A stretch of DNA of 64,000 nucleotides from Pseudolactococcus plantarum (GTDB taxonomy: Bacteria > Bacillota > Bacilli > Lactobacillales > Streptococcaceae), in the NCBI RefSeq assembly GCF_002441715.1, contig NZ_JXJX01000007.1, positions 95,661 through 159,660 on the forward strand. The letters run 5' to 3'. Under the pieces are notes generated by a model. It saw only the letters and a list, made by a program, of their open reading frames with translations. It searched no databases and was not told the DNA's origin. Below, one piece after another: positions 37,450-48,243 of the stretch. The position numbers were made by a program, and so were the translations under genes. The stretch's first letter is position 1. Each line of letters starts with the position of its first letter.

Positions 37450-37981
37450 ACCAACGACAAAAGAAATGTTATTATCCGCTAGTCAAGAATCCTATGAGAC
37501 GATGATGTCTTTAAGTCTTAAGTTAAAACATCCTCAACAAAATTTTTCTTTTATCGTAACCGATAAAATGACACAAGTACATTGGTTAAGGGATAAAAAT
37601 CTTAGAGATGTTTTGATTCATTTGCATGAGTGGCATTTGCTTGTCTTACATTGGATTAAGGCAAATCAAGCAGGACAAGCAGCATCCTTCTTTCCCACCC
37701 CTTACAATTGGCGAACTTATGGCGGACTCAATCAAGAGTTTGTCTTGAAACATCAAGAAACGTCTTTAGAACAAGCCAAAGTATTATTGGCGGGAAGTCA
37801 TAAAGATATGTTAGAGTTAATTGAGACATTTTCAGATGAGGCTTTATTTACAAAGCAGTACTTTACTTGGACTGGCACAACAACACTAGGCAGTTATTTT
37901 GTGTCTTCATTACCTAGTCATTACGATTGGGCGATTAAAAAAATGAAGTATCAACTCAAAGCAGACAAAAGCATTGGGTAA
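37442..37981 (+). CDS. ClbS/DfsB-family four-helix protein (DUF1706)
   Basis: A 179-residue helical protein. RPTTKEMLLSASQESYETMM, WHLLVLHWIKANQAG and PTPYNWRTYGGLNQ are characteristic of the ClbS/DfsB family. ClbS hydrolyses the cyclopropane of colibactin to protect its producer; DfsB is needed for difficidin-type functions. Most relatives, including this one, have no known role. There is no polyketide pathway in the window, so self-protection against a product made here is not supported. Confidence 0.8.
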   Translation: MSRPTTKEMLLSASQESYETMMSLSLKLKHPQQNFSFIVTDKMTQVHWLRDKNLRDVLIHLHEWHLLVLHWIKANQAGQAASFFPTPYNWRTYGGLNQEFVLKHQETSLEQAKVLLAGSHKDMLELIETFSDEALFTKQYFTWTGTTTLGSYFVSSLPSHYDWAIKKMKYQLKADKSIG

Positions 37982-38237
37982 TCATAAAAAGTGTTGAGGT
38001 CTATGTGATGTGAGCTACAAATCTTTGAGTTAAAAGCCTATGTTTTAGCGTGTACATCAATACGCAACTTTTTTTTATATGTGTTAGGTATGCTAAGCAC
38101 GGCAAGTAGAATTTTTGCCATAACTATGACACAACAATTTTCCAAATGTCAAAAAAATTTCCAAACATTTGTTTAGTAGTTTTCAAAATTATGTGGTAAA
38201 CTATGTTTGACAACTTATTGTGATAAAGGATATTAAA

Positions 38238-39212
38238 ATGACAGAAGATATTTATGATATAACGATTGTTGGTGCTGGTCCTAGTGGCCTATTTGCTGGT
38301 TTTTATGCAGGTATGCGTAAAAATAAAGTGCAAATTTTGGATTCCCTAGAATCACCTGGCGGTCAATTAACAGCATTATACCCAGAGAAGACAATCCATG
38401 ATGTACCTGGTTACTTTGCAGTAAAAGCAGAAGATTTGGTAGCAGATTTGGTTAAACAGACTGCTCAGTTTGGTGTTCCAATCCGACTTTCTGAAAAAGT
38501 ACTTGATATAAAAGAATTACCTGATTCAGGTTTTTATGAAGTGACGACAAGTAAAACTAGCTATGTTACTAAATCAGTGATTATAGCGACAGGTAATGGC
38601 TCGTTTGCACCAAAAATGCTTAAAACTGATGACCCTTCAACATTTGATGAGGCTAAATTACGCTATCATGTTGCTGATAAAGAGCAATTTAAAAATCAAC
38701 GTATTGCAGTCGCAGGTGGGGGTGACTCTGCTATAGATATGGCGTTGATGTTAGAAGAAGTTGGGGCATCTGTTAGTCTGATTCATAGAAGAGATGAGTT
38801 TCGTGCACACGAATCATCAGTAGATAAACTACATGCATCTAGTGTGGATGTTTTAACACCAGTGACGATTAAAACGATATCAGATGATCAAGACGCACTA
38901 CTTTTGACGCTTTCTGATGACCGTCAATTAACAGTAGATACGATGGTTGTACAACATGGTTTCTTGAGTAATAATAAAGATATTCGTGCTTGGTCAGTTA
39001 ATTTGAAGATGAATCGCCAACATTTTTTAGTTGATACGCATTATCAAACAAGCAGCGATAACATCTATGCGATAGGTGATACTGCAAGTTATGAAGGTAA
39101 ATTAGGCTTAATCGTTGAAGGGTTTAAAGAAGGACCTCATGCGATTAATCAGATTATGGGTAAAATCAAGTCTGGACTAGCAAAACATGCACATTCGACG
39201 TCAATGTTTTAA
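38238..39212 (+). CDS. Ferredoxin/flavodoxin-NADP+ reductase, thioredoxin-reductase type
   Basis: Flavoenzyme passing electrons between NADPH and a small carrier. The FAD site TIVGAGPSGLFAGFYAG begins near residue 8, the NADPH site is AVAGGGDSAIDMALML, and the FAD-closing motif is YAIGDTASYEGKLGLI with a C-terminal GPHAINQI. The CxxC of real thioredoxin reductase is absent, which marks the YumC-type reductase. I start at ATG 38238, 7 bases after AAAGGA; a GTG at 38220 lies upstream. Length is 324 residues. TGgTAAACT (38194-38202) is a likely -10. Confidence 0.92.
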   Translation: MTEDIYDITIVGAGPSGLFAGFYAGMRKNKVQILDSLESPGGQLTALYPEKTIHDVPGYFAVKAEDLVADLVKQTAQFGVPIRLSEKVLDIKELPDSGFYEVTTSKTSYVTKSVIIATGNGSFAPKMLKTDDPSTFDEAKLRYHVADKEQFKNQRIAVAGGGDSAIDMALMLEEVGASVSLIHRRDEFRAHESSVDKLHASSVDVLTPVTIKTISDDQDALLLTLSDDRQLTVDTMVVQHGFLSNNKDIRAWSVNLKMNRQHFLVDTHYQTSSDNIYAIGDTASYEGKLGLIVEGFKEGPHAINQIMGKIKSGLAKHAHSTSMF

Positions 39213-39222
39213 GCTAAAGATA

Positions 39223-39255
39223 AAACTATCTAGGAAAATCTAGGTAGTTTTTTTT
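39223..39255 (+). terminator. Terminator after the NADP reductase
   Basis: AAACTATCTAG (39223-39233) pairs with CTAGGTAGTTT (39240-39250) with one wobble, followed by T residues to 39255. Confidence 0.85.
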
Positions 39256-39336
39256 ATATGTCCGCTACTAATAGGTTATAAAGCATAAAAAATCTGTCAT
39301 TAGCTAAATTATAGTAAGTGCTTAGGGCGATGTTTA

Positions 39337-39371
39337 TTGAAAAAATGTGAAAATTATGATAAAATAAGATA
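39337..39371 (+). promoter_or_regulatory. aroE promoter placing +1 at the start codon
   Basis: TTGAAA (39337-39342), exactly 17 bases, then TGaTAAAAT (-10 at 39360-39365). The start is expected at 39371-39372, which is the ATG of aroE. No Shine-Dalgarno exists upstream. Confidence 0.72.
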
Positions 39372-40201
39372 TGGAAATTAATGGTCAGACAAAGTTAGCT
39401 GCTGTCATCGCAAATCCGATTAAACACTCCTTATCGCCGTTTATACATAACTTTGCTTTTGAGCAGGTGAATGAGAATGGTATCTATCTTGCTTTTGAGA
39501 TAGTACAAGAAGCGTTAGAGACGACTATCTCCTCAATTAAGTCCCTTGATATGTATGGGGCTAATTTGTCTATGCCTTATAAAGAAGCGGCATTAGCCTA
39601 TATGGATGATGTCTCAGAAGTTGCTAGGCTTACGGGTGCAATTAATACGATTGTTAATCAAAACGGTAGACTTTTTGGGACAACGACAGATGGTGTTGGT
39701 TTTTTTAAGTCTATCAAAGATTTTGTCGTAAAAGATAGTGAGATTATTGTTTTAGGCGCTGGTGGTGCTGCTCGTGCGATCATAGCAGAAGCAACGCTTC
39801 AGGGAGCCAAACAAATTACAGTCTATAATCGGACTTATAAACCCGAGGTATTTGAACATTATCCAGGCAATATTATAGTTAAACCTTTGGAAGCGTTGAC
39901 AGAGCTGTCTGGAGACTTATTAATTAATACAACAAGTGTTGGGATGGATGGCGTTAGTATGCCGATTCCCCCAACGATGATAATACCTCAAAACATGATT
40001 GTTGCAGATGTGATCTATCAACCAATCGAAACACCTTTATTAGCTTACGCAAAACAGCAAGGCAACCAAACTATAAACGGGTTAGGGATGCTCTTATATC
40101 AGGCAGCTGAAAGTTTTAAGTTATGGACAGGAAAAAAGATGCCAACGGAGTTGATCTGGCCGGAGTTAGAGAAAAAAGTATATGGTAAAAACAAGTGCTA
40201 A
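39371..40201 (+). CDS. aroE: Shikimate dehydrogenase
   Basis: Reduces 3-dehydroshikimate with NADPH. The 276-residue protein has the substrate motif ANPIKHSLSPFIHN, the catalytic Lys in NLSMPYKEA, the NADPH motif VLGAGGAARAI and the NTTSVGMDG segment. Length and start fit the family. It heads the aromatic operon and appears to be expressed from a leaderless mRNA. It overlaps the DUF1643 gene by 20 bases. Confidence 0.95.
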   Translation: MEINGQTKLAAVIANPIKHSLSPFIHNFAFEQVNENGIYLAFEIVQEALETTISSIKSLDMYGANLSMPYKEAALAYMDDVSEVARLTGAINTIVNQNGRLFGTTTDGVGFFKSIKDFVVKDSEIIVLGAGGAARAIIAEATLQGAKQITVYNRTYKPEVFEHYPGNIIVKPLEALTELSGDLLINTTSVGMDGVSMPIPPTMIIPQNMIVADVIYQPIETPLLAYAKQQGNQTINGLGMLLYQAAESFKLWTGKKMPTELIWPELEKKVYGKNKC

Positions 40202-40733
40202 AAAGCAACCTAAAGTGACAGAGATTATCGTGAATTACCCAGAAAACCAAGCACCAAATTGGGTTGAACCACAGCTTTATCATCCTTATCGTTTTGGTAT
40301 TGGTAAAGTCTCTTCTCATCCATTAGTCGCGATTTGTATGAACCCATCGGCGGCTAGAGACCAAACCAGTGATAGAACGGTAAATCGTGTGATAGCAGCT
40401 AGCCAAAAACTAGGCTATGATGGATGGGTTGTGTTTAACACTTATCCAGAACGGGCTACAGATGCGAGTCGCATGGATGAGTTTGATCCAGTCTTATCAC
40501 AAAAAAATATCGAGGTGATTACCTCATTTTTGTTAACAAATCAGATTACTGAAGTTTGGGGTGCTTGGGGCGATCTCAAATATGAGGCTTTAAAACATGG
40601 CCGTGATGCCATAAAAGAGATGCTAAAACAACATGGTATTAACCTTTTTCACTTCGCTGATGTCACTAAAGCTGGTAATCCAAGACATCCACTATATCTA
40701 AAGGTTGAACCTGAAAGGAAACGTTACTTATGA
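40182..40733 (+). CDS. DUF1643 domain protein
   Basis: A 183-residue soluble protein of the DUF1643 family, found in bacteria and phages with no assigned activity. Visible hallmarks are [20 protein letters not shown] (the N-P-S and D-x-T block, residues about 51-70), [12 protein letters not shown] and EVWGAWGD, plus GNPRHPLYL at the end. It overlaps aroE by 20 bases and aroB by four (ATGA), so it is firmly inside the aromatic operon although nothing ties the family to that pathway. Confidence 0.85.
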   Translation: MVKTSAKKQPKVTEIIVNYPENQAPNWVEPQLYHPYRFGIGKVSSHPLVAICMNPSAARDQTSDRTVNRVIAASQKLGYDGWVVFNTYPERATDASRMDEFDPVLSQKNIEVITSFLLTNQITEVWGAWGDLKYEALKHGRDAIKEMLKQHGINLFHFADVTKAGNPRHPLYLKVEPERKRYL

Positions 40734-41797
40734 AAACATTGCATGTGAATCTTCCCGACCATCCCTATGATATTATCGTAGGACGTGGGTATCTAGATAA
40801 AGCTGGTGAATGGGTGGCAGGGTTATGGCAACCACAAAAAATTGTAATCATAACAGATAGTCATGTCGGTCCCTTGTATGCAGAACGTGTCAAAACTGCA
40901 TTAGAAGCAAATCAGTTCGATGTTTCAGTCTTTACTTTTCCAGAAGGAGAAAGCTCTAAAGTGCTTGCGACAGTTGAATTGGCTTACAAATATTTAGCAG
41001 ATTTCGGTGTGACACGCTCGGATGGTGTGATTGCACTCGGTGGAGGTGTGGTCGGTGATTTGGCTGGTTTTGTCGCATCAACTTATATGCGTGGCATCCA
41101 TTTCTTGCAAATTCCGACGAGTCTTACAGCTCAAGTAGATTCATCAGTAGGTGGCAAAACAGGTGTGAATACAGCTTACGCTAAAAATATGGTTGGGACA
41201 TTTACACAACCAGATGGTGTCTTGATCGATCCAGATTGTCTCAAAACTCTAGGAGAAAGAGAACTTTATGAAGGCATGGGAGAAGTCATTAAGTGCGGCT
41301 TGATCGCTGATGTTGCACTTTGGGAAGTTCTCCAAGGTCTAACAGGTGAAGTAGATAATTTACTGGCTAATGCCGAAACGCTTATCTATCATTCTTGTGA
41401 TGTGAAGCGTAAAGTTGTCGTAGAAGATGAGTTAGATAATGGTACACGTCTTTATTTAAATTTTGGTCATACAATTGGTCATGCAATCGAGGCTACAGCT
41501 GGATATGGAAAAGTCATGCATGGTGAAGGTGTTGCGATCGGCATGATTCAGATTACTAAAGTTGCTGAAAATAAAGGCTTAGTTGCTAAAGGGCTGACAA
41601 ATCAGATACGCGATATGGTAATCAAATTTCACTTACCGACAGGTCTTGATGAGTGGGATGTGAAACAACTTGCGACAGCCATGACTTTAGATAAAAAAGC
41701 ACGCGGAGCAAAGATTAAAACAGTCCTTGTCCCAAGTATAGGACAGGCTATGATTAATGAAGTTGCCATGTCAGATATAAGTGATTGGTTAGCTTAA
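40730..41797 (+). CDS. aroB: 3-dehydroquinate synthase
   Basis: NAD- and metal-dependent second step of the shikimate pathway. The 355-residue protein shows FPEGESSK, the NAD loop [38 protein letters not shown] (core [17 protein letters not shown]) and the metal ligands in [12 protein letters not shown] and HGEGVAIGM. Normal length and motifs. Overlaps the DUF1643 stop by four bases; 68 bases before aroC. Confidence 0.97.
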   Translation: MKTLHVNLPDHPYDIIVGRGYLDKAGEWVAGLWQPQKIVIITDSHVGPLYAERVKTALEANQFDVSVFTFPEGESSKVLATVELAYKYLADFGVTRSDGVIALGGGVVGDLAGFVASTYMRGIHFLQIPTSLTAQVDSSVGGKTGVNTAYAKNMVGTFTQPDGVLIDPDCLKTLGERELYEGMGEVIKCGLIADVALWEVLQGLTGEVDNLLANAETLIYHSCDVKRKVVVEDELDNGTRLYLNFGHTIGHAIEATAGYGKVMHGEGVAIGMIQITKVAENKGLVAKGLTNQIRDMVIKFHLPTGLDEWDVKQLATAMTLDKKARGAKIKTVLVPSIGQAMINEVAMSDISDWLA

Positions 41798-41865
41798 TAC
41801 CTGTAAGATACACTTCGTTTTACTAACTAATTACCTGAATATAGAAACAAAGATGGAGATAAAAT

Positions 41866-43032
41866 ATGAGATATTTCACTGCTGGAGAGAGTCACGGGCC
41901 AAGATTAACAGCGATAATAGAAGGCGTTCCTGCTGGACTAGCGATTAGTGCTGATGATATTAACAAAGAATTAAAACGTCGCCAAGGTGGTTATGGGCGT
42001 GGTGGCAGAATGCTTATCGAAAGCGACCAAGTCGAGATTACCTCTGGTATCCGTCATGGTGTGACGATGGGTAGCCCAATTACTTTAAATGTTACCAATA
42101 AAGATTTTAAAAATTGGACAAGCATTATGGGGGCAGATGACGTTGAAGAGAAGTTTAAATCACAACGTAAGCTGACTAAGCCACGTCCAGGTCATGCAGA
42201 TTTAGTAGGTGGTATGAAATATCGCTTTGCAGATTTACGTAATGTCTTAGAACGCTCAAGTGCTAGAGAAACAACGATGCGTGTTGCGATCGGTGCTGTT
42301 GCTAAGCGCTTATTATCAGAAATTGGTGTTGAGGTTGCTAGTCATGTGACAGTATTTGGTGGCATAGAAGTCGCTATCCCAGACAACTTGACTGTTACTG
42401 AAATTAGAGAACGTGCTAGTCAGTCAGAAGTTTCTATCGTAAATTCTGAACGTGAAGTAGAAATCAAAGCCTTAATCGATCAAACTAAAAAAGATGGTGA
42501 TACGATCGGTGGTGTAGTCGAAGTCGTTGCTGGCGGTTTACCAGTAGGTCTAGGGTCTTATGTCCAATGGGATAAAAAATTAGATGCAAAAATTGCCCAA
42601 GCAGTTGTCTCTATCAATGCCTTTAAAGGTGTTGAATTTGGTGTCGGTTTTGATGCTGCTTATAAACCAGGTAGTCAAATTATGGACGAAATCTTATGGT
42701 CTGAAAGCGATGGGTATACGCGTAAATCTAACAATCTAGGTGGATTTGAAGGTGGTATGACCAATGGTGAGTTAGTCGTTGTCAAAGGGGTAATGAAACC
42801 TATTCCAACACTTTATAAACCATTGATGTCAGTTGATATCAATACACATGAACCTTATAAAGCTCAAGTTGAACGCTCAGATCCGACCGCAGTTCCTGCA
42901 GCAGCAGTTGTTGCAGAGCATGTGGTTGCAACAGTTTTAGCGACAGAAATTCTAAACAAATTTGGCTCAGATAACATGGCTGAACTTAAAGAAAATATCG
43001 CACGTCATAATGATTATATCAAAGGATTCTAA
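41866..43032 (+). CDS. aroC: Chorismate synthase
   Basis: Makes chorismate from EPSP with reduced FMN as catalyst. The 388-residue protein has the three signature regions [33 protein letters not shown] with the KPRPGHADL block, and [12 protein letters not shown]. The C-terminal [15 protein letters not shown] is also standard. A GGAGAT Shine-Dalgarno precedes the ATG. Fourth gene of the aromatic operon. Confidence 0.97.
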   Translation: MRYFTAGESHGPRLTAIIEGVPAGLAISADDINKELKRRQGGYGRGGRMLIESDQVEITSGIRHGVTMGSPITLNVTNKDFKNWTSIMGADDVEEKFKSQRKLTKPRPGHADLVGGMKYRFADLRNVLERSSARETTMRVAIGAVAKRLLSEIGVEVASHVTVFGGIEVAIPDNLTVTEIRERASQSEVSIVNSEREVEIKALIDQTKKDGDTIGGVVEVVAGGLPVGLGSYVQWDKKLDAKIAQAVVSINAFKGVEFGVGFDAAYKPGSQIMDEILWSESDGYTRKSNNLGGFEGGMTNGELVVVKGVMKPIPTLYKPLMSVDINTHEPYKAQVERSDPTAVPAAAVVAEHVVATVLATEILNKFGSDNMAELKENIARHNDYIKGF

Positions 43033-43072
43033 ACACGTTTTCCAAGAGATATGAAATAGAAGGAACTAATTT

Positions 43073-44176
43073 ATGAGCAACAAAACAATTTTAATTGCCG
43101 GTTTAGGTCTCATTGGTGGTTCTTTAGCACGTGCGATAAAGGCTGGGCATCCACAGTATCATCTCTCTGCCTATAACCGTAGTCAAGCACCTCGGGAATT
43201 TGCATTGCAAGAACAGCTCGTTGATGAAGCATCAGATGATTTTGACACGTTGGCGGTGAAAGCAGATGTGATTATCCTTAACTTTCCAGTTCAATTATCT
43301 ATTCAATTTTTAAAACGCCTGGCAAGCTTACCCTTAAAGCAAGATGTGCTAATTTCTGATTCAGGATCGACTAAACAAGATATCATGGAAAGTGCAGTGT
43401 CACTTTTTGCTGATAAGCCAATCCGCTTTATCGGTGGACATCCTATGGCTGGTTCTCACAAAACTGGCGTCATCGCATCAGATGCTTTATTGTTTGAAAA
43501 TGCTTATTATATCCTGACACCTGCGCCAAATACGCAAACTAAAGATATAGATGAACTCAAGCTGATTTTATCTCATACGCATGCTAAATTTATCGAATTA
43601 ACAGCAGATGACCATGATGCCATGACTGCTGTTACAAGTCATTTTCCGCATGTCGTAGCATCTGCCTTAGTACATGAAGCAGAAGATTTTTCAAAACAAA
43701 TGCCATTTACCAAAAATTTAGCTGCCGGTGGGTTTCGTGATATGACAAGGATTGCTGAAAGTTCTCCAGAGATGTGGTCAGAAATTTTGATGTCAAATGC
43801 TGATAATGTTGTCTCTCAGATAGACCAGTTTACTGCACAACTGCACGTTGTAAAAGATTTGATAAAAGCAAAACAACATGAGCAACTATGGGAGTTCTTT
43901 GACCAAGCACGTGAGCTTAGATCACAAATGCCTATTCATAAAGGGGCTATGGCTAATTTTTATGATCTTTTTATCAGTATTCCTGATAGAAGTGATGTGA
44001 TTCATGAGATTTTAAACTATTTATCAGGGCATGAGCTTAGTATAGTGAATATTAAAATTAATGAAACACGTATTGATATAAATGGTGTCCTGCAAATTAC
44101 CTTTAAGACTATTAATGACTTAGAAACTGCAGAAACCTTGATTAAAACGCATACGAGCTATGATGTTTATAAATAA
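43073..44176 (+). CDS. tyrA: Prephenate dehydrogenase
   Basis: Oxidises prephenate to 4-hydroxyphenylpyruvate for tyrosine. The NAD site is IAGLGLIGGSLARAIK at the N-terminus; GGHPMAGSHKTGV and the catalytic TSHFPHVVASALV (His) are intact; AAGGFRDMTRIAESSPEMW closes the helical dimer domain. The last 70 residues (from DRSDVIHEILNYL) form an ACT domain, consistent with feedback by tyrosine. It is 367 residues. In the operon it directs chorismate toward tyrosine. Confidence 0.94.
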   Translation: MSNKTILIAGLGLIGGSLARAIKAGHPQYHLSAYNRSQAPREFALQEQLVDEASDDFDTLAVKADVIILNFPVQLSIQFLKRLASLPLKQDVLISDSGSTKQDIMESAVSLFADKPIRFIGGHPMAGSHKTGVIASDALLFENAYYILTPAPNTQTKDIDELKLILSHTHAKFIELTADDHDAMTAVTSHFPHVVASALVHEAEDFSKQMPFTKNLAAGGFRDMTRIAESSPEMWSEILMSNADNVVSQIDQFTAQLHVVKDLIKAKQHEQLWEFFDQARELRSQMPIHKGAMANFYDLFISIPDRSDVIHEILNYLSGHELSIVNIKINETRIDINGVLQITFKTINDLETAETLIKTHTSYDVYK

Positions 44177-44238
44177 TGTTGTGTGTGTTGCGCTAGTATG
44201 TCGTGTAGGCGACGTTTGTTGCTAAGATAGTTAAGTAA

Positions 44239-45531
<1,293 letters not shown>

Positions 45532-45597
45532 TCTTCATTATTTTAGATAAAGATTATGGATTAACACAGTCATAAACTGATGTTGTGGCTATAACAA

Positions 45598-45636
45598 TAA
45601 AAAAATGACTTACCTTTAGAGGTGAGTCATTTTTTA
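45598..45636. terminator. Bidirectional terminator between aroA and lysR
   Basis: AATGACTTACCT (45604-45615) pairs with AGGTGAGTCATT (45620-45631) with one wobble. An A-run on the left and a T-run on the right serve both convergent genes. Confidence 0.85.
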
Positions 45637-46473
45637 ATATTTTGTTTTGATACTTTGTTTGATCGTTGTGATGAGTGTCGTAATTTGATCAATCTGAGGA
45701 TGATTTTGTTTGTATATCATGGCATTTTTGATGGAAAGCGTTGTCTCAGGAAACTCAAAAATTGCTAAACTACCATCATGTAATTCATCGTAAATGATAT
45801 CAGTTGAAATAACGGCTAACCCTATTTCTTCTAACATCGCTTTTTTCATAAGATTTAGATTATTATACGTTGTCACGCGAGTGGGTGTTAAGCCAACTGT
45901 CTGAATAAAGTTCTCTAAAAAGTTTTTATAGGCACCAGCCACATCATAGCGAATCAGATGTAAGGTGCCAGATGTTTTATAAGCATTAATCAAGCGTTTA
46001 CTACCAGCTAAGACTAATCTATTCGAAGATAGCTCCACTCTGTGTAGCCCTGGTAAACTATGATTTCCCCAAAGTACACCAATATCATAGGTATCGTTTT
46101 CGATGAGTTCAATAACTTGTCTAGAATTAGTGATTTCTATAGCTTGTACATCAAGATCAGACAAAGTCTTTAAAAGAATACTTAAAAAATGCTCATCACC
46201 GGCTAGTGTCAGTTGTTTTTGTGTTTTGTCTGTTAGTGTTTTAGAGATGGTATTAAAAGCAAGGATGGCATTTTCGGCATAAGTTAAAAATAGTTTGCCT
46301 TCTGGGGTTAACATCACGCGCTTACCAAATCTAAAAAATAATTGACACCCCATCTTTTTTTCAAGTAATTTTATTTTTTGAGAAACAGCTGGTTGTGAAA
46401 CACCCATGCTTTGTGCGACTTGAGAAAAAGAGAGCAGCGTTGCAACCTGTACAAAATAAGTGAGTTCTTCCAT
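45634..46473 (-). CDS. LysR-family regulator divergent from the amino-acid operon
   Basis: A 279-residue LTTR. The N-terminal winged helix is LLSFSQVAQSMGVSQPAVSQ (core SQVAQSMGVSQPAVSQKIK, residues about 16-34) followed by LEKKMGCQLFFRFGKRVMLTPEG. An effector-binding domain fills residues 90-270. Being divergent from the ABC transporter gene at 46713 strongly suggests that it controls the ten-gene run, and that promoter has a poor -35, which fits an activator. The inducer is presumably the imported compound. Confidence 0.9.
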   Translation of the reverse strand: MEELTYFVQVATLLSFSQVAQSMGVSQPAVSQKIKLLEKKMGCQLFFRFGKRVMLTPEGKLFLTYAENAILAFNTISKTLTDKTQKQLTLAGDEHFLSILLKTLSDLDVQAIEITNSRQVIELIENDTYDIGVLWGNHSLPGLHRVELSSNRLVLAGSKRLINAYKTSGTLHLIRYDVAGAYKNFLENFIQTVGLTPTRVTTYNNLNLMKKAMLEEIGLAVISTDIIYDELHDGSLAIFEFPETTLSIKNAMIYKQNHPQIDQITTLITTIKQSIKTKY

Positions 46474-46712
46474 AACAAATTCCTTATCTAAAAATAAATC
46501 TATAAGTTATTATATCATTTAATGTCATAAAATGTAACATCAACCACAAAATATAGAATTTTTTGAAAATTCCGAAAAACCTTTTAAAATAAGCTGTGTA
46601 AGGGGTTACGGTAGTTGTGTTTTGAAAAAGACGTATTTTTTTTTTGCCTTAAATTTTGCTAAACTAGTCTCAAGAAGCGAAAAGAGATGTGAAGTGAACT
46701 GAGAGGTAGCCA
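46474..46712. promoter_or_regulatory. Divergent region: LysR-type sites and an activator-dependent promoter
   Basis: TGcTAAACT (46657-46665) is an extended -10 for the operon, with only T residues at the -35 position. Two palindromes lie upstream: TATAA-GTTA-TTATA (46501-46514) and GAATTTT-TTG-AAAATTC (46556-46572). Either may be the LysR site. The shape of the promoter suggests activation rather than repression. Confidence 0.5.
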
Positions 46713-47483
46713 ATGAAAAAACAAGATAACTATTCTGCATTTACGCCACGAGCAGAATTCATGATTGATGTTCAACACTTATCCAAAAAATTTGGTAAAA
46801 ATGAGGTTTTAAAAGATATTAATTTGACTGTTAAACGACAGGAAGTTGTTGTGTTAATTGGCCCATCAGGTAGCGGGAAATCAACTCTGATTCGCTGCCT
46901 TAATAAATTAGAGAGAGCTAGTGGTGGGGAGATTTGTATCATGGGAAAAAATATCTATGATGCTGATATGAACAATAATTATTTAAGGCAAAAGGTCAAT
47001 ATGGTCTTTCAACATTTCAATTTATTCGCTAATATGACCGTGTTACAAAATCTAACAATTGGAATGGAAAAACTGTTGCGGATACCAAAAGAGGAAAGTA
47101 AAAAACGGGCCATAGATCTTTTAAAAATTGTTGGTCTGTCTGATAAGCATGATATGTATCCAGAAAACTTATCAGGTGGTCAAAAACAACGTGTTGCGAT
47201 TGCTAGGGCATTGGCTATGAAACCTGAAATTATATTATTTGACGAACCAACCTCAGCACTAGATCCCGAGATGGTGGGAGAAGTGCTGCAAGTTATGAAA
47301 GAAATTGCTAAAACAGGCACAACTATGATTGTCGTGACACATGAGATGGGCTTTGCAAGAGAGGTCGCAAATAAGATTGTCTTTCTAGAAAAAGGCGAAT
47401 TAATTGCAGAGATGACACCAGATGAACTTAATGCAAACCATAGTCATCCACGTATCGCCACATTTTTAAAACAAATATTGTAG
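46713..47483 (+). CDS. Amino-acid ABC importer, ATPase
   Basis: A 256-residue ATPase of the polar amino acid uptake family (GlnQ/ArtP type). Walker A is LIGPSGSGKSTLIR, Q-loop MVFQHFNLF, signature NLSGGQKQRVAIARALAM, Walker B IILFDEPTSALDPE, H-loop VVTHEMGFA. A 17-residue polar N-terminal extension precedes the usual start MIDVQHLSKKFG; the GAGAGG Shine-Dalgarno supports the longer form. It is first in the operon and is followed by its permease and binding protein. Confidence 0.93.
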   Translation: MKKQDNYSAFTPRAEFMIDVQHLSKKFGKNEVLKDINLTVKRQEVVVLIGPSGSGKSTLIRCLNKLERASGGEICIMGKNIYDADMNNNYLRQKVNMVFQHFNLFANMTVLQNLTIGMEKLLRIPKEESKKRAIDLLKIVGLSDKHDMYPENLSGGQKQRVAIARALAMKPEIILFDEPTSALDPEMVGEVLQVMKEIAKTGTTMIVVTHEMGFAREVANKIVFLEKGELIAEMTPDELNANHSHPRIATFLKQIL

Positions 47484-47497
47484 GAGGAAGCTGATAG

Positions 47498-48169
47498 ATG
47501 ACATTTATTAAAAATTATTGTGATTTTCTATGGCAGGGAACGCTAATTACCGTTATATTATCGGTTGTTGCGATGATACTTGCAACGATTATCGCGAGTG
47601 TGATTGTTGCTGGCAAGTTAAGTAAAAACAAACTGATATCTGGTGGCACAACTGTGATTATTGAACTTATTCGTGGCTTACCAACCCTTTGTATCTTATT
47701 TCTTTGTTTTTATGGTCTACCTGAACTTGTCAGTGGGCAGTTTATGGGGATTGATAATGGGCGATTAGTTTCAGGGTTGATTGGTCTAACAATCGCTGAG
47801 AGTGTCTTTGTAGCTGAAATCATCCGTGCCGGAATTCAATCAGTTGATTCAGGACAAATGGAAGGGGCACGTAGTATTGGCTTTTCAAAATTAGCGAGTT
47901 ATCGGTATATCGTCTTACCACAGGCGATTCGAAATATTTTACCGACTATGGGAAATGAATTTGCTAACATCATCAAATCATCTTCTCAAGTATCAGTTAT
48001 CGGGATTGCTGACTTGATGTTCACCAGTCAAAAAATCCAGGGTATTTCATATAAACCTTTCCAAGCTGTGATTGCAGTGTCGATCATTTATTTAATTTTT
48101 AGTGTATCGATCACACAAATTGTGGCTTTAGCAGAAAGGAGAGGTAAAACGAAACGCTTAGTGATTTAA
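47498..48169 (+). CDS. Amino-acid ABC importer, permease
   Basis: A 223-residue inner-membrane subunit of the HisM/GlnP type, with about five hydrophobic helices. The start FIKNYCDFLWQGTLITVILS and the EAA loop EGARSIGFSKLASYRYIVLPQ (key E-G-A-R-S-I-G, about residue 122) are standard. IKSSSQVSVIGIADLMF follows. AGGAGG Shine-Dalgarno, 14 bases after the ATPase stop. Confidence 0.93.
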   Translation: MTFIKNYCDFLWQGTLITVILSVVAMILATIIASVIVAGKLSKNKLISGGTTVIIELIRGLPTLCILFLCFYGLPELVSGQFMGIDNGRLVSGLIGLTIAESVFVAEIIRAGIQSVDSGQMEGARSIGFSKLASYRYIVLPQAIRNILPTMGNEFANIIKSSSQVSVIGIADLMFTSQKIQGISYKPFQAVIAVSIIYLIFSVSITQIVALAERRGKTKRLVI

Positions 48170-48243
48170 TCTCAAAGCGTCGCAATATTACTGATAGACG
48201 TCACGCACTCACATACTTATGTAAACAACTGGAGGAAAATAAT

